From the NCBI GenBank assembly GCA_027449965.1, contig DAIDKP010000006.1, forward strand, positions 29,647 to 93,646: a DNA stretch of 64,000 bases, read 5' to 3'. Each line of letters opens with the position of its first letter. Position 1 is the first letter of the stretch. The notes under the pieces were generated by a model. It was not told the origin of the DNA. It did not search any database and was given only the letters and a program-made list of their open reading frames with translations. This DNA comes from Acidobacteriaceae bacterium (GTDB lineage: Bacteria; Acidobacteriota; Terriglobia; Terriglobales; Acidobacteriaceae). Positions 22,104-32,945 of this stretch are shown here, piece by piece. A program made the position numbers and the translations under genes.

Positions 22104-24257
22104 ATGAGCCTGACTTCAACGCATATCCGACGGCTGGTTGCTCGCCTGGCTTTTGGGATTTCCCTGGCGCTGGTTGCGCTGGCCGCTCGACCGGCATGGG
22201 CAACGAAGAAGCAGGATCTGAGCGCGGGTGCGGACGCGGTTGCAGGTGCGTATGCGCAGACGGCCGAACCTGACACGCCGCTGAGTTTTTATCCGCAGCA
22301 GGGCACGCTGTGGATGGAAAGCGAGCGCCAGATGCCCACCTCGCTGAAGGCGATGGGGGACGATGAATTTCAGACGGAGAATAAGGTTCGCTTCCGCTTT
22401 GAAAAGCTGCCGGCAGGCTGGTCGGTGACGCGCATTGCGCCCGATGGAGGCTCGGTGACGCTGATGCGCGTCGGTGACGCTGAGCACCACCTCTTTCACC
22501 ACTACGAGCGCAGCGAAGCCATGATCCCGATGCGCGACGGGGTGCGTTTGCACGCCGTGATCCTGATGCCAACCGACATGCACGAGCCGCTGCCAATCCT
22601 GCTGACGCGGACGCCGTATGGGGTGAGCGGATTGACTCCGGCTGCGTTCGTCGCAAGCCAGCCACAGCTTGCCCGCGACGGCTACATTCGCGTAGAGGAA
22701 GATATTCGCGGGCGGTACGGCTCGGAGGGAACGTTCCGAATGATGCGTCCGCTGGCGGACCATGGCAACCCGAAGGCCACCGATGAAAGCACCGATGCCT
22801 ATGACACGGTGGCATGGCTGGTGAAGAATCTGCGAGGCAACAACGGTCGCGTGGGCGTGATGGGCATCAGCTATCCGGGGTTCCTGACGACGATGGCGGG
22901 AATTGATCCGAACCCCGCAGTGAAGGCAATCTCGCCGCAGGCTCCGATGATCGATGTGTGGCGCGGTGACGACTTTTTTCACAACGGCGCGTTTCGTCAG
23001 ACGTATGGCTACGACTACGGCATCATGCTGGAGAGCAGCAAGGAAAACGTCGTTCTGGACGACTACGGCAAGGACGTTTCCGGCCAGCCGATAGACGGCT
23101 ACAAATTTTTCCTGGAGCGTGGAAGTTTTGCGCAGGACGTGGCTCAGTCCGGCGTCAGGCAGAAGCTGCCAACCTGGCAGGATTTTCTCAATCATCCGGC
23201 GTATGACGAAGTGTGGCGAGCGCGCGGCGTGGAGTATCACCTGAACTCCGTCGAGGTTCCGACGCTGACGGTAGGCGGCTACTATGACCAGGAAGATATG
23301 TGGGGGCCGCAGGAGGAATACAAGCGGCTGGAGCCGCATGACACGCATCATGAAAACTTTCTGGTGCTGGGTCCGTGGCGGCATGGCTCATGGTCGGGGA
23401 CGACGCGGCATATTGGCGCGCTGCAATATGGCGCTGCCATCGGGGAGCAGTATCGCGAGCAGATCGAAGCGCGTTTTTTTGCGCACTATCTGAAAGACCA
23501 GACGGGATTTACGCTGGAGGATACGGCGAGCTTCCAGACGGGATCGAATACGTGGAAGTATTACCCGAATTTTCCGCCACCTGCTTCGCGTATGACGGAT
23601 TTTTGTCTCGGCGCCGATCATGCATTGCATGAAGGTGATGGCTGCACGCGGGGCGGCGTCTCCTACGTCTCCGACCCCGCCCATCCCGTCCCCTATCGCC
23701 ACCGCCCCATTCAACCCACCTATGGCAAAGGCTCCGAGTGGTACACGTGGATGGTGGAGGATCAGCGATTTGTGACAGGACGAAGCGATGTGGCTGTGTG
23801 GCGCATGCCGCTGGATCATGACCTGACGATGACCGGCGAAGTCTTTGCGGATCTGTTTGCGAGCACAACTGGTTCGGACGGCGACTTCGTTGTCAAACTC
23901 ATCGACCAGTACCCCGACAACGATCTCGACCCGGCGATGTGCGGCTATCAGCTTATGACCAACATGGAAATCTTCCGCGGACGCTATCGCAAGGGCTTTG
24001 ACCATCCCGAAGCGATTACGCCGGGCAAGACCACTGAGTTCCGCTGGAGCCTGCACGACGTCGATCACGTCTTCCTGAAAGGCCACACGCTCCTGGTCGA
24101 GGTCCAGAGCACCTGGTTCCCGCTCTACGACCGCAATCCCCAGACCTTCGTGCCCAACATCATGACCGCGCCACCCTCGGCCTACCAGCCCGCGACCATC
24201 ACCATCGTCTCCGACCCCGACCACCACTCACGCGTCCAACTCCCCGTCATGCCGTAA
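22104..24257 (+). CDS. Secreted CocE/NonD family alpha/beta hydrolase
   Basis: An X-Pro dipeptidyl-peptidase (S15) / cocaine esterase / glutaryl-7-ACA acylase family enzyme of about 717 aa, secreted (signal core LAFGISLALVALAARPAWA). An N-terminal ~110 residues precede the catalytic domain MIPMRDGVRLHAVI. The catalytic triad is visible: Ser in GVMGISYPG (near residue 256), Asp in GGYYDQEDMWG (near 395) and His in LGPWRHGSWSG (near 427). The C-terminal jelly-roll domain follows. These enzymes hydrolyse esters or amides; the substrate is not predictable. ATG 22104 is preferred because GAGGA lies nine bases upstream; ATG 22098 is only three bases from it. Confidence 0.93.
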   Translation: MSLTSTHIRRLVARLAFGISLALVALAARPAWATKKQDLSAGADAVAGAYAQTAEPDTPLSFYPQQGTLWMESERQMPTSLKAMGDDEFQTENKVRFRFEKLPAGWSVTRIAPDGGSVTLMRVGDAEHHLFHHYERSEAMIPMRDGVRLHAVILMPTDMHEPLPILLTRTPYGVSGLTPAAFVASQPQLARDGYIRVEEDIRGRYGSEGTFRMMRPLADHGNPKATDESTDAYDTVAWLVKNLRGNNGRVGVMGISYPGFLTTMAGIDPNPAVKAISPQAPMIDVWRGDDFFHNGAFRQTYGYDYGIMLESSKENVVLDDYGKDVSGQPIDGYKFFLERGSFAQDVAQSGVRQKLPTWQDFLNHPAYDEVWRARGVEYHLNSVEVPTLTVGGYYDQEDMWGPQEEYKRLEPHDTHHENFLVLGPWRHGSWSGTTRHIGALQYGAAIGEQYREQIEARFFAHYLKDQTGFTLEDTASFQTGSNTWKYYPNFPPPASRMTDFCLGADHALHEGDGCTRGGVSYVSDPAHPVPYRHRPIQPTYGKGSEWYTWMVEDQRFVTGRSDVAVWRMPLDHDLTMTGEVFADLFASTTGSDGDFVVKLIDQYPDNDLDPAMCGYQLMTNMEIFRGRYRKGFDHPEAITPGKTTEFRWSLHDVDHVFLKGHTLLVEVQSTWFPLYDRNPQTFVPNIMTAPPSAYQPATITIVSDPDHHSRVQLPVMP

Positions 24258-24698
24258 CGGGCCACGCGGCGTCATTTGCGGTCTGCGCGGGATCGCCGCT
24301 ATTTTCGATCTCGCGTATCCTGTATTTATGCACTGCTTCCGCCAGATCAGTACAGCCCTGCGTGACTTGCTTCAAAGTCGCCTGGCTCACCTCATCCGCA
24401 AGGACGAGACCGAAGCGAAGATCGCGCGGCTTTGCGCATTGTCCGGCGCGGGAGACTCGAACGGATGGCAGTGGAACCGCGAGGAAATCTACGCCGAGCG
24501 TCGGCAACGACCCACCCGTTTCTGAGCTAAACTATCTTCAGATGCAGCAACGCGCCTCCATCACGGCACTCCTCTAGCGGCTCCCGCCGCCATACTGCTC
24601 TGCCACGCCCCCATGCTGATCGCAATCGAATTGACCTGTTTGCCAAGTGCAACCTGAACGCGAGATCGTCTCAGGACAACCCCTCCAAGGAAACCTCC
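24258..24698 (+). other. Non-coding interval upstream of prfA
   Basis: This stretch of 441 bases has no convincing gene. Small open frames here have no ribosome-binding site and no recognisable product. Possible -10 elements (TATCCT near 24317, TAAACT near 24528) suggest promoters for prfA. No hairpin or riboswitch was recognised. Confidence 0.5.
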
Positions 24699-25775
24699 AT
24701 GTTTGATCGTCTGGAACAAATTGAAGCCCGTTACAACGAACTGGGCGAAATGCTCGCTCAGCCGGAGACGCAGCAGGATCGCGAAGCCTACCAGAAGACC
24801 GCGAAGCAGCATCGCGACCTGGAAGAAACCGTAGAGACGTATCGGAACTGGAAGCAGACAAGCCAGGCTCTGACAGAGGCGCGTCAGATGCTGAACGAGA
24901 CGGACGCGGACCTGCGAGCGATGGCAGCCGATGAGATTAGCCTGCTGGAGCCAAAACTGCCCGCGATTGAGGAGGCTTTGAAGATTCTGCTGCTGCCGAA
25001 AGACCCCAACGACGACAAAAACGTCATCGTGGAGATTCGTGCCGGCACGGGCGGCGACGAGGCCTCGCTCTTCGCTGCCGAGGTCTTTCGGATGTATGTG
25101 CGATTTGCGGAGCAGCACCGCTGGAAGGTGGAGATTCTGTCGAGTTCGGAATCGACAGTTGGAGGGATGAAAGAGATCATCGCGTTGATCGAGGGCGATC
25201 GCGTCTATTCGCAGATGAAGTACGAGAGCGGAGTGCACCGCGTGCAACGCGTGCCCGCAACGGAGACGCAGGGACGAGTGCATACCTCGGCGATTACGGT
25301 TGCGGTGTTGCCAGAGGCCGAAGAGGTCGACATCAAGATTGAAGCGAAAGATCTGCGCATCGATACGTTCTGCTCCTCCGGTCCCGGCGGCCAGAGCGTC
25401 AACACCACGTACTCTGCGATTCGCATTACTCACCTGCCGACCAACACGGTGGTCAGTTGCCAGGATGAAAAATCGCAGATCAAGAATCGTGAGAAGGCGA
25501 TGCGTGTCCTGCGTTCTCGCCTGTATGAAGTGGAGATGGAGCGTCAGCATCAGGCGCTGGCCAAGGAGCGGAAACAGCAGGTGGGCACGGGCGACCGCAG
25601 CGAGAAGATTCGCACGTACAACTTTCCGCAGAATCGACTGACCGACCATCGCATCGGACTCACACTGCATCAACTGGATCTGATCATGGAAGGTCGTCTG
25701 CAACCGATCGTCGATGCACTGATTGCTCATGGACAGGCTGAGCAGCTGAAGGCAGATGCGATTCATGCCGCCTGA
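24699..25775 (+). CDS. prfA: Peptide chain release factor 1
   Basis: RF1 recognises UAA and UAG and triggers peptide release on the ribosome. The 358-aa length is standard. The GGQ motif appears in [20 protein letters not shown] near residue 229, and the [20 protein letters not shown] segment is typical. The codon-recognition region contains [18 protein letters not shown], with the PxT tripeptide (PAT) that distinguishes RF1 from RF2. The GGQ glutamine is normally methylated by PrmC, encoded immediately downstream and overlapping by 20 bases. This prfA-prmC pairing is widespread. Confidence 0.98.
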   Translation: MFDRLEQIEARYNELGEMLAQPETQQDREAYQKTAKQHRDLEETVETYRNWKQTSQALTEARQMLNETDADLRAMAADEISLLEPKLPAIEEALKILLLPKDPNDDKNVIVEIRAGTGGDEASLFAAEVFRMYVRFAEQHRWKVEILSSSESTVGGMKEIIALIEGDRVYSQMKYESGVHRVQRVPATETQGRVHTSAITVAVLPEAEEVDIKIEAKDLRIDTFCSSGPGGQSVNTTYSAIRITHLPTNTVVSCQDEKSQIKNREKAMRVLRSRLYEVEMERQHQALAKERKQQVGTGDRSEKIRTYNFPQNRLTDHRIGLTLHQLDLIMEGRLQPIVDALIAHGQAEQLKADAIHAA

Positions 25776-26643
25776 TGCTGGGCAGGCGGATACGATTGGC
25801 GCACTGCTGCAACAGGCGCAGAACCTTCTGGCCGCTGGGCCGCATCCGGAACGCGCCCATCGCGATGCGGAACTGCTGCTGCGCCACACGCTGCATTGCG
25901 ATGCAGCGTGGCTCTTTGCTCACGCGGACGATTGCATTCCGAGCCATTGTGTGCAGCAGTTGGAGCCACTGCTTCGTCGCCGACTGGCCGGCGAGCCGGT
26001 GCAATACATTCTGGGCGAGGTTGAGTTTTGGGGGCGAACTTTTTCCGTCCATCCTGCTGTGCTGATTCCGCGCCCGGAGACTGAATTGCTGGTGGAGCCC
26101 GTGCTTGATTTTCTGCGTCGTCGTGAGCATCCACGAGTGTTGGATGTGGGCACCGGTTCGGGGGCGATTGCTGTGGCGCTGGCAGCGGAGTGTCCTCAGG
26201 CGCGCTGCGTGGCGGTTGATCTTTCCTCCGACGCACTTTCCGTGGCTGCTGAAAATGCTTCGCGTCACGGCGTGGCAAATCGAATTGAGTTTCGCGTCAG
26301 TGATCTGTTTTCCGCTGTGAGCGGAGAGCGTTTTGACTGCATCGTCTCCAACCCGCCGTATGTGGCGCTCACGGATAAAGATTCGTTGGCGGTTGAAGTG
26401 CGAGACTACGAGCCTGAATTGGCGCTTTTTGCAGGCGTGGATGGTCTTGCCATCTATCGTCGTCTGATTCGGGCTGCTCCTGAATTTCTAACCCGGGAGG
26501 GAATGCTGGCGCTGGAGATCGGCTTTGGCCAGCGGGATTCCATAGCAGCATTACTGACTGAAGCGAATTTTCAGGAGATACATTTCTTGCCCGACTACCA
26601 GCAGATTCCGCGCGTCGCACTCGCCAGGGAAGCTGATTTATGA
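25756..26643 (+). CDS. prmC: Release factor glutamine methyltransferase
   Basis: N5-glutamine methyltransferase that modifies the GGQ motif of release factors using S-adenosylmethionine. It is 295 aa. An N-terminal helical domain ([34 protein letters not shown]) precedes the methyltransferase domain. The latter has [20 protein letters not shown] for SAM binding and the catalytic VSNPPYVAL (NPPY). [11 protein letters not shown] is a family hallmark. The start overlaps prfA by 20 bases; a second ATG at 25765 is possible. The SAM cofactor links it biochemically to metK at 9.4 kb. Confidence 0.97.
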   Translation: MRFMPPDAGQADTIGALLQQAQNLLAAGPHPERAHRDAELLLRHTLHCDAAWLFAHADDCIPSHCVQQLEPLLRRRLAGEPVQYILGEVEFWGRTFSVHPAVLIPRPETELLVEPVLDFLRRREHPRVLDVGTGSGAIAVALAAECPQARCVAVDLSSDALSVAAENASRHGVANRIEFRVSDLFSAVSGERFDCIVSNPPYVALTDKDSLAVEVRDYEPELALFAGVDGLAIYRRLIRAAPEFLTREGMLALEIGFGQRDSIAALLTEANFQEIHFLPDYQQIPRVALAREADL

Positions 26644-26729
26644 TTCTTCCTGAGCGCTGACGCATCGAAACAGACAGGTGCAACAGACCAGTCTTCCATT
26701 CACAAACCCATTTGATATCGAGGTATTTC

Positions 26730-27773
26730 ATGACAGCTTCACGAGGATATGCCGCCACCAGTGCGCAATCGCCACTCTCACCCTTTGCGTTTGAACGGCG
26801 CGAGCCGCTGCCCAGCGAAATTCTGATTGACATTCTCTATTGCGGAGTGTGTCACAGCGATCTGCACATGGCTCGGAATGAGTGGGGCCAGTCGATCTAT
26901 CCGATGGTGCCCGGCCATGAGATTGTGGGTCGCGTGACCGCTGTGGGCACGGCTGCAACCAAGTTCAAAGTGGGCGACATTGCCGCGGTCGGGGTGATCG
27001 TCGATTCCTGCCGCGCCTGCGCTCCTTGCAAGGGCGGTGAGGAACACTATTGCGAGCAGGGTGCAACGCTGACCTATGCTGCAAAAGATCGTGTCGACGG
27101 CTCCATCACGATGGGCGGATACTCCAGCAACTATGTGGTCGATGAGCGCTTTGCACACACGGTTCCGGCCGGGCTGGATCTGGCGGGAGTGGCTCCGCTG
27201 CTGTGCGCGGGGATTACGACCTACTCACCGCTGCGCCATTGGAAGGTAGGCCCGGGCATGAAGGTCGGCATCGTCGGACTGGGTGGTCTGGGACACATGG
27301 GGTTGAAGTTTGCACACTCGTTTGGCGCGCATGTGGTGCAGTTGACCACTTCGCTCAAGAAGAAGGACGACGCGCTGCGACTGGGTGCAAACGAAGTACT
27401 GCTGTCCACGGATGCCGCGGCGATGGCTCGCCATGCGCGAAGCTTTGACTTCATTCTGGACACCGCTTCGGCCCCGCATGACCTAGAGCCGTATCTATCC
27501 CTGCTGAAACAGGACGGCACACTTGCACTTGTCGGACTGCCGGAGAAACCTCCTGCGGTCAGTGTTTTCTCGCTCATCACCAAGCGGCTTTCCATCGCGG
27601 GCTCCATGATTGGCGGTATGCCGGAGACGCAGGAGATGCTCGATTACTGCGGCAAGCACAAGATCACCGCGGATGTGGAAGTGATCCCGGTACAGCAGAT
27701 CAATGAAGCGTTTGAGCGGATGCTGCGGCAGGATGTGAAGTATCGCTTTGTGCTGGACATGAAGACGCTTTGA
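26730..27773 (+). CDS. Zinc-dependent NAD(P) alcohol dehydrogenase (YahK/CAD type)
   Basis: A medium-chain dehydrogenase/reductase of 347 aa that oxidises alcohols or reduces aldehydes with NADP(H). Catalytic zinc ligands are in CGVCHSDLH (Cys), PGHEIVG (His-Glu) and the later Cys of LLCAGITTYSPLRHW. The structural zinc lobe is SCRACAPCKGGEEHYCEQG (four Cys). The Rossmann motif is VGIVGLGGLGHMGLKFAHSF. These fit the cinnamyl-alcohol dehydrogenase group that includes E. coli YahK. I chose ATG 26730, which has GAGG upstream; the product then begins MTASRGYAATS, as in the family. A strong terminator follows. Confidence 0.95.
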   Translation: MTASRGYAATSAQSPLSPFAFERREPLPSEILIDILYCGVCHSDLHMARNEWGQSIYPMVPGHEIVGRVTAVGTAATKFKVGDIAAVGVIVDSCRACAPCKGGEEHYCEQGATLTYAAKDRVDGSITMGGYSSNYVVDERFAHTVPAGLDLAGVAPLLCAGITTYSPLRHWKVGPGMKVGIVGLGGLGHMGLKFAHSFGAHVVQLTTSLKKKDDALRLGANEVLLSTDAAAMARHARSFDFILDTASAPHDLEPYLSLLKQDGTLALVGLPEKPPAVSVFSLITKRLSIAGSMIGGMPETQEMLDYCGKHKITADVEVIPVQQINEAFERMLRQDVKYRFVLDMKTL

Positions 27774-27792
27774 AATCAGCTTCAGCGAGTGG

Positions 27793-27830
27793 AATGGGAG
27801 GCAGTGTTTTGCACTGCCTCCCATTGTTTT
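27793..27830. terminator. Terminator between convergent adh and his operon
   Basis: A perfect 14-bp stem (AATGGGAGGCAGTG with CACTGCCTCCCATT) and five-base loop, followed by GTTTT on the plus strand. It sits between the ends of the alcohol dehydrogenase and hisA, which face each other. It clearly serves the plus-strand gene and may also stop the his transcript. Confidence 0.88.
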
Positions 27831-28516
27831 CAGGCTTTGAGCAGATCCGTGTAGATCGCCATGCCGGCCACAGCATCGATGCGCATTGCGTGCAGAGCAT
27901 CAATCTCTTCCTGGCTGCGAATTCCGCCGGCAACGATCAGTCGGCGCACCGTATGAGCGCGTAACCTGCGCGCGACATCCAAAGGAAACCCGGCAAGCAG
28001 GCCCTCACCATCGATGTGCGTGTAAAGATAGCCATCGACGAAAGGCTCGAGGGCGGCCATTGCCTGCTCTGCGGTGAGCGCGATCGATGTGGTCCAGCCC
28101 TTGATGGCGATGCGCCCGGCGCGTGAGTCGATGCCAGCCAGAAGGAACTCTGCACCGATTTCGGTTGCCATTTCTTGCGCAAAGGTGGTGCGTACCGAAC
28201 CGCACCCATTCTGCTCTGCAAACAAAGCGGAGCCGAGAATCACCTGGCGCGCACCGGCGAGCAACGCGCGCTGCGCCGCCTGAACGGAGCGAATGCCGCC
28301 ACCAACCTGCACGGGGAGTTGTCGCGCGATCCGCTCGACCAGTGCCGTGTTCTCACCTTTGCCCATCGCCGCATCAAGATCGATCAACTGCACGCGAGAG
28401 TAGCTGGAAAAACGCGCAATCCAGTAATCGATATCGTCGCTTGCAATGCGCAATCGCTCGCCCTGCTCCAGTTGCACAATGCGCCCGCCCATCAGATCAA
28501 TGGAAGGTATCAGCAT
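27830..28516 (-). CDS. hisA: Phosphoribosylformimino-5-aminoimidazole carboxamide ribotide isomerase
   Basis: Fourth step of histidine synthesis: isomerises ProFAR to PRFAR. TIM-barrel protein of 228 aa, slightly shorter than the usual ~240. The first catalytic Asp is in [20 protein letters not shown] and the second in [16 protein letters not shown]. The phosphate-binding loops VQVGGGIRS and [16 protein letters not shown] are intact. It overlaps hisF by seven bases and is the last gene of the operon. The order hisH-hisF-hisA differs from the common hisH-hisA-hisF. Confidence 0.95.
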   Translation of the reverse strand: MLIPSIDLMGGRIVQLEQGERLRIASDDIDYWIARFSSYSRVQLIDLDAAMGKGENTALVERIARQLPVQVGGGIRSVQAAQRALLAGARQVILGSALFAEQNGCGSVRTTFAQEMATEIGAEFLLAGIDSRAGRIAIKGWTTSIALTAEQAMAALEPFVDGYLYTHIDGEGLLAGFPLDVARRLRAHTVRRLIVAGGIRSQEEIDALHAMRIDAVAGMAIYTDLLKA

Positions 28517-29289
28517 GGAAGCCTCACAGGAATCTGCCGCGCCGCAAGCTGCTCTTTGAGCGAGCGCGCGCTGGATACGCCGAAGTGAAAGATGCTCGCC
28601 GCCAGCGCTGCATCAGCACAGCCAGCGGTGAATACATCCGCAAAATGGTCAATGGAACCGGCTCCTCCGGAAGCGATGACCGGAATGTTGACCGCGCGGC
28701 TGACCTCTGCCGTCAGCTCACAATCAAAGCCTGCGCGCGTGCCGTCGGCATCCATGGAGGTGAGAAGAATTTCACCTGCGCCGCGCCGCTCCGCTTCACA
28801 TGCCCATTCGACGACGGTACGACCTGCATCGCGACGGCCGCCATGGGTGAAGACGCGCGCGGAACGCACCGCATCTTCTGCCTGCACATCCCGTCGCGCA
28901 TCGATGGCAACGACCACGGCCTGGGAGCCGTATTCGGCTCCAATGGCCGTGATCAACTCCGGCGTCTGCAAGGCGGCGGAGTTCAGGCTCACCTTGTCGG
29001 CGCCGGCGTCAAAGACAGCGGATGCATCGTTGAGTGTGCGAATGCCGCCGCCGACGGTAAAGGGGATGAAAAGCTGCTCTGCGGTTCGCCGCACCGTTTC
29101 AAGCAGCGTTGCGCGACCTTCATGAGACGCTGTGATATCAAGGAGAACGATCTCGTCGGCTCCGCCAGCTGCGTGACGCTGCGCAAGCTCGGCAGGATCG
29201 CCGGCATCGATGATGTCCACAAACTGAACGCCTTTGACGACACGCCCATCGCGAACATCGAGGCAGGCAATGATCCGTCGCGTCAGCAT
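28510..29289 (-). CDS. hisF: Imidazole glycerol phosphate synthase cyclase subunit
   Basis: With HisH converts PRFAR and ammonia to imidazole glycerol phosphate and AICAR. The 259-aa TIM barrel begins [20 protein letters not shown], with the catalytic Asp of ACLDV, and has the second Asp in [16 protein letters not shown]. Other family features are [28 protein letters not shown] and [20 protein letters not shown]. It overlaps both hisH (upstream) and hisA (downstream) by seven bases, so the three are translationally coupled. Confidence 0.97.
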   Translation of the reverse strand: MLTRRIIACLDVRDGRVVKGVQFVDIIDAGDPAELAQRHAAGGADEIVLLDITASHEGRATLLETVRRTAEQLFIPFTVGGGIRTLNDASAVFDAGADKVSLNSAALQTPELITAIGAEYGSQAVVVAIDARRDVQAEDAVRSARVFTHGGRRDAGRTVVEWACEAERRGAGEILLTSMDADGTRAGFDCELTAEVSRAVNIPVIASGGAGSIDHFADVFTAGCADAALAASIFHFGVSSARSLKEQLAARQIPVRLPC

Positions 29290-29885
29290 GTGGACATCTC
29301 CAGAAAATTGCCAAGAATTTTTAGTCCGGTCGTGCTGGATTTTTCCGGGTGGAACTGGACGCCGCAGACGCGCCGGTGCTGGCAGGCAGCGGCAAATGGC
29401 TCGATGTAGCGGGTGGTGGCGATGGTCTGGTGGGTGACAGGCGCGCGCCAGGCGTGAGTGAAATAGGCATGTTCGCCGCTGGAGATGCCTTGCAGGAGCG
29501 GGCTGTCGGCAGCAAACTCAAGCTGGTTCCAACCCACGTGCGGTACTTTTTCCTGATTGCTGGGAAAGCGAGTGACTTGTTGCGAAAAGTATCCCAGGCC
29601 GGGTTGATGGGGAGCCTCTGAACTGCCCGCGAAAAGCCACTGCATACCTACGCAGATGCCCAGAAACGGGACACCACGCGCGATGGCTTTTCGGATTGCC
29701 TGCGTCATTCCAGACTGATCCAGACGCGCGGTTGCGGCAAAGTGACCCACCCCGGGCAACACGATGCAGGTCGCCGTCTCCAGCGTATCCGCGTGGGTTG
29801 CCACAGACACCTCGGCTTTCAGAAATCGTAGCGCTTTGACAACGGAAGTCAGATTGCCCGCTTTGTAATCCACCACCGTCACCAT
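29283..29885 (-). CDS. hisH: Imidazole glycerol phosphate synthase glutaminase subunit
   Basis: Class I glutamine amidotransferase of 200 aa that supplies ammonia to HisF. Features are [19 protein letters not shown], the oxyanion strand [13 protein letters not shown], the nucleophilic Cys in [19 protein letters not shown], and the His-Glu pair in [10 protein letters not shown]. The start codon shares one base with the hisB stop (TAATG), and the end overlaps hisF by seven bases. All catalytic residues are present. Confidence 0.97.
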   Translation of the reverse strand: MVTVVDYKAGNLTSVVKALRFLKAEVSVATHADTLETATCIVLPGVGHFAATARLDQSGMTQAIRKAIARGVPFLGICVGMQWLFAGSSEAPHQPGLGYFSQQVTRFPSNQEKVPHVGWNQLEFAADSPLLQGISSGEHAYFTHAWRAPVTHQTIATTRYIEPFAAACQHRRVCGVQFHPEKSSTTGLKILGNFLEMSTC

Positions 29886-30523
29886 TAGAGCAGGCCTTTC
29901 GTACTTGGCAGCAGATCCGCCATCTGCCGATCACGAGAGCAGGCCCCGCGCAGCGCTCGCGCAAAGGCTTTGAAGGTTGCCTCGATCTTGTGATGCGTGC
30001 TGCGACCATACATGACCTTGACATGGATATTGGCTCGAGCGCCGCGTGCAAATCCCTCAAAGAAGTCGGTCACCAACTCGGTTTGCAGATCGCCCACAAG
30101 TCGCGCGCGCACCGTTGTATCGACAGCGAAGGCAGTGCGACCGGAGAGATCGACGGCGGCGACGGCGAGAGTTTCGTCCATGGGCATGACGAAGTAGCCT
30201 GCGCGCAGGATGCCGCGCTTGTCGCCCAGTGCGCGATCAAAAGCCTCGCCCAGTGCGATGCCCACATCTTCGATGGTGTGATGCTGATCGACATCGAGAT
30301 CGCCCTTGCAACTCAGCTCCAGATCGAATCCGCCGTGACGCGCAAACAGCTCCAGCATGTGGTCAAAGAATCGAATCCCGGTGCTCACTTTATATTGGCC
30401 TCGACCCTCGAGGGTGAGGCGCAGCACAATCGTCGTCTCTGTTGTATGCCGCATGATCTCTGCACTGCGTACAGCTTCAGAGATTGGCTCGGCGTTGTCG
30501 TCGATCCCTGTCAGAGTTTTCAT
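29885..30523 (-). CDS. hisB: Imidazoleglycerol-phosphate dehydratase
   Basis: Dehydrates imidazole glycerol phosphate to imidazole acetol phosphate, using manganese. The monofunctional form (212 aa) has no fused histidinol phosphatase. Signature metal-binding motifs are [37 protein letters not shown] and [20 protein letters not shown]. The upstream ATG at 30523 overlaps the hisDC stop as ATGA and is kept. It adds ~23 residues before [19 protein letters not shown], where most family members begin (30454). No histidinol phosphatase gene occurs in the operon, so it must lie elsewhere. Confidence 0.96.
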   Translation of the reverse strand: MKTLTGIDDNAEPISEAVRSAEIMRHTTETTIVLRLTLEGRGQYKVSTGIRFFDHMLELFARHGGFDLELSCKGDLDVDQHHTIEDVGIALGEAFDRALGDKRGILRAGYFVMPMDETLAVAAVDLSGRTAFAVDTTVRARLVGDLQTELVTDFFEGFARGARANIHVKVMYGRSTHHKIEATFKAFARALRGACSRDRQMADLLPSTKGLL

Positions 30524-32919
30524 TGTGTGACTCCGTCCATCCGTTCTGTCTGAATGTGTAGCGAGCGCAGTACGGCCTCCAAAGCCTTAGCTGCGTGACG
30601 CATCTGCTCTCTTGTTCCCACCGTGATGCGCACAAGGCCATCGCAGCCGGGGTCGGCAGAGCGATCCCGCACGAGCACTCCGGCCTGCTTCATGGACGCG
30701 CAGAACTCGCGGTGCTTTGCACCGATCCGGGTGAGAACGAAATTGGCTTCCGACGGCCAGCGACGCACGCCCATGCGATCCAGGGCTGCTTCAAACTCCG
30801 TGCGCGCCGCAAGAACTTCGCTGACGTAGCGCGCCGTGTAGTCCTCGTCCTCAAGCGCTGCACGCAATGCAGCCAGTGCTGCCGCGTTCACGCTGTATGG
30901 AGACAGTACGCGCCGAATCCATTGCAGATTTTCTTTGCGTGAAGCCAACAGCCCGAGGCGCAAACCGGCAAGCCCATAGGCCTTGGAGAACGTCCGAGCG
31001 ACCACCAGATTGGGCGTATTGCGGATTGCATCCATCACGGTCTGACCGTGAAAGTGAACGTAGGCTTCGTCCACCAGAACCATGGCTTGCGGCGCAGCCG
31101 CAGCGATGGCCAGCATGGCTGCTCGCGAAGCCGCAGCGCCCGTTGGACTGTTGGGATTGGCGAGGGCGATAAGCCGGGTGGCGGGCGTGATGGCAGCGAG
31201 CAATTGCCTGGCTGGAAATTCGAAGCTGTCATCCGCCTGAACCCGTTGAATGCGCGCATCGGTTGCCGCGGCGTAGATCTCATACATGGTGTAGGTGGGC
31301 ACGGGCAGCAGCAATTCATCACCAGCGCCCAGATAAGCCTGACACAGCAGATGAATGGCTTCATCGACGCCGTTGGTCAACAGCACCTGATCTGGCTCCA
31401 GGGAAAGATGCTTTGCCGTCAACTCTTCGAGCGGACCACGCTCGGGATAGCGCGTCATCTGTTCAGCGGTCAAGGCGGCCAGTGCCTGGCTGACGCGCGG
31501 AGAACACGCTTGCGTATTCTCGTTGAAGTCCAACCGCAACGCTTCGCGATGGCCCAGCGGCGGATGATACTCCGGCATCGAGAGAAGGCGCGCGCGTGGT
31601 GTGGGAAAAAGCTCGCTGGCGGCAGTGGACTTCAGCCCGGCTGCACGCTCCATGCGCTCGCGAATGGCGCTCTGATGGCCAAGCAATCCCTCGGCTTCGG
31701 CCAGACGCGCCGCATCTGTCCCAAGATGCAGCAGAGCCTGCGGGGAATACGACTGCACGGTCATCAGCTTCAAAAAATCGAAGACGCTCAGCCCTCCGCG
31801 CTGCGCGGCTCGTCCGCCTGTGGGCAGCGTGTGGTTGGGTCCGGAGATGTAGTCCCCCATGGGCTGCGGCGACCATGGGCCGACAAAGACGCTGCCCGCG
31901 TTGCGAACCCACTCCACGTCTTCTTCGCGATCCACGGAGAGATGCTCGGGCGCGAGCTGATTGACAATGGTGCGCATCTGCTCGGCGCTTTCAGCGACGA
32001 TGAGGCATCCGTGAGCGGCCAATGCCTGCTGGGCGATGGGGTTGTCGACGATCCTGCGCTGCACTTCTTCCCGCACCGCTTCAGCAAGCTTCAGCTGCGT
32101 GGTGACCAGGACCGCCAGCGCATCCGGATCGTGCTCTGCCTGCGCGATCAAATCCGCGGCAATCGCAGACGGATCACCACGCTCGCTGGCGATTACGATC
32201 TCGGTTGGTCCTGCCTCCATGTCAATGCTGCACCGCGACTGCCGCGCGACGAGCATCTTGGCTGCGGTCACATATCGGTTGCCAGGGCCGACAATCTTTG
32301 CAACCGGCGCAAGAGTTTGCGTGCCCCACGCCAGCGCTGCCACAGCCTGCGCACCGCCCACACGATAGAACTCCGTAACCCCCAGCCAATGTGCCGTGGC
32401 CAGCGTCTCAGGCGCTGGATTGGGCGAGACGACGACGATTCGCGGCACACCGGCCACTTGTGCCGGAAGGACGGTCATCAACATCGTGGAAGGCAGAGGA
32501 TGACGGCCACCTGGAACATAGCAGCCGACCGCGTCCAGAGTGCGGATTCGCTGCCCGACGCGCAATCCGCTGGCTTCCTGCTGCTCAAAATCACGCGGCA
32601 TCTGAAGCTCCGCAAAACGGCGAATGCGTTGTGCTGCGTTGCGCAAAGCCGACTGCATGGATGTATCGAGTTGCTCCCATGCGCGTTGCATCACTTCACT
32701 GGGAATACGCAGGCTTGCCGTGGCGGGTAAATTGTCCCACTGTGACGCGTAACGTCGCAGGGCTGGATCGCCTTCGTCACGCACCGCATTCAGAATCGTC
32801 TGCACACGGGGCAGGATGTCCTCGAGCGCCTGGTTGCCGCGATGCACCAGCCGCTGCAAGGCCACTGCAGCCTGCTCGCGCGGGTGCATCGATTCACTTT
32901 GGAAGTTGTAGAGTTGCAT
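30520..32919 (-). CDS. hisDC: Fused histidinol dehydrogenase / histidinol-phosphate aminotransferase (HisD-HisC)
   Basis: One uninterrupted 799-aa frame encodes two enzymes of histidine synthesis. Residues ~1-430 are HisD, with [43 protein letters not shown] and the zinc ligands: QAEHDPD (Gln and His near 260-263), [16 protein letters not shown] (Asp near 356) and [13 protein letters not shown] (His near 415). After a ~15-residue linker, residues ~445-799 are His[37 protein letters not shown] and the PLP lysine in [17 protein letters not shown] (Lys near 646). All key residues of both halves are visible, so both activities are expected. GGCAGG precedes ATG 32919; hisG ends 26 bases upstream. 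hisB overlaps the end. Confidence 0.94.
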   Translation of the reverse strand: MQLYNFQSESMHPREQAAVALQRLVHRGNQALEDILPRVQTILNAVRDEGDPALRRYASQWDNLPATASLRIPSEVMQRAWEQLDTSMQSALRNAAQRIRRFAELQMPRDFEQQEASGLRVGQRIRTLDAVGCYVPGGRHPLPSTMLMTVLPAQVAGVPRIVVVSPNPAPETLATAHWLGVTEFYRVGGAQAVAALAWGTQTLAPVAKIVGPGNRYVTAAKMLVARQSRCSIDMEAGPTEIVIASERGDPSAIAADLIAQAEHDPDALAVLVTTQLKLAEAVREEVQRRIVDNPIAQQALAAHGCLIVAESAEQMRTIVNQLAPEHLSVDREEDVEWVRNAGSVFVGPWSPQPMGDYISGPNHTLPTGGRAAQRGGLSVFDFLKLMTVQSYSPQALLHLGTDAARLAEAEGLLGHQSAIRERMERAAGLKSTAASELFPTPRARLLSMPEYHPPLGHREALRLDFNENTQACSPRVSQALAALTAEQMTRYPERGPLEELTAKHLSLEPDQVLLTNGVDEAIHLLCQAYLGAGDELLLPVPTYTMYEIYAAATDARIQRVQADDSFEFPARQLLAAITPATRLIALANPNSPTGAAASRAAMLAIAAAAPQAMVLVDEAYVHFHGQTVMDAIRNTPNLVVARTFSKAYGLAGLRLGLLASRKENLQWIRRVLSPYSVNAAALAALRAALEDEDYTARYVSEVLAARTEFEAALDRMGVRRWPSEANFVLTRIGAKHREFCASMKQAGVLVRDRSADPGCDGLVRITVGTREQMRHAAKALEAVLRSLHIQTERMDGVTQ

Positions 32920-32945
32920 CCTGCCTGATCTCCAATTTGCGCTGC

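Noticed and set aside
24328..24525. 65-codon frame upstream of prfA
   Set aside because: No ribosome-binding site and no recognisable product; more likely promoter region.
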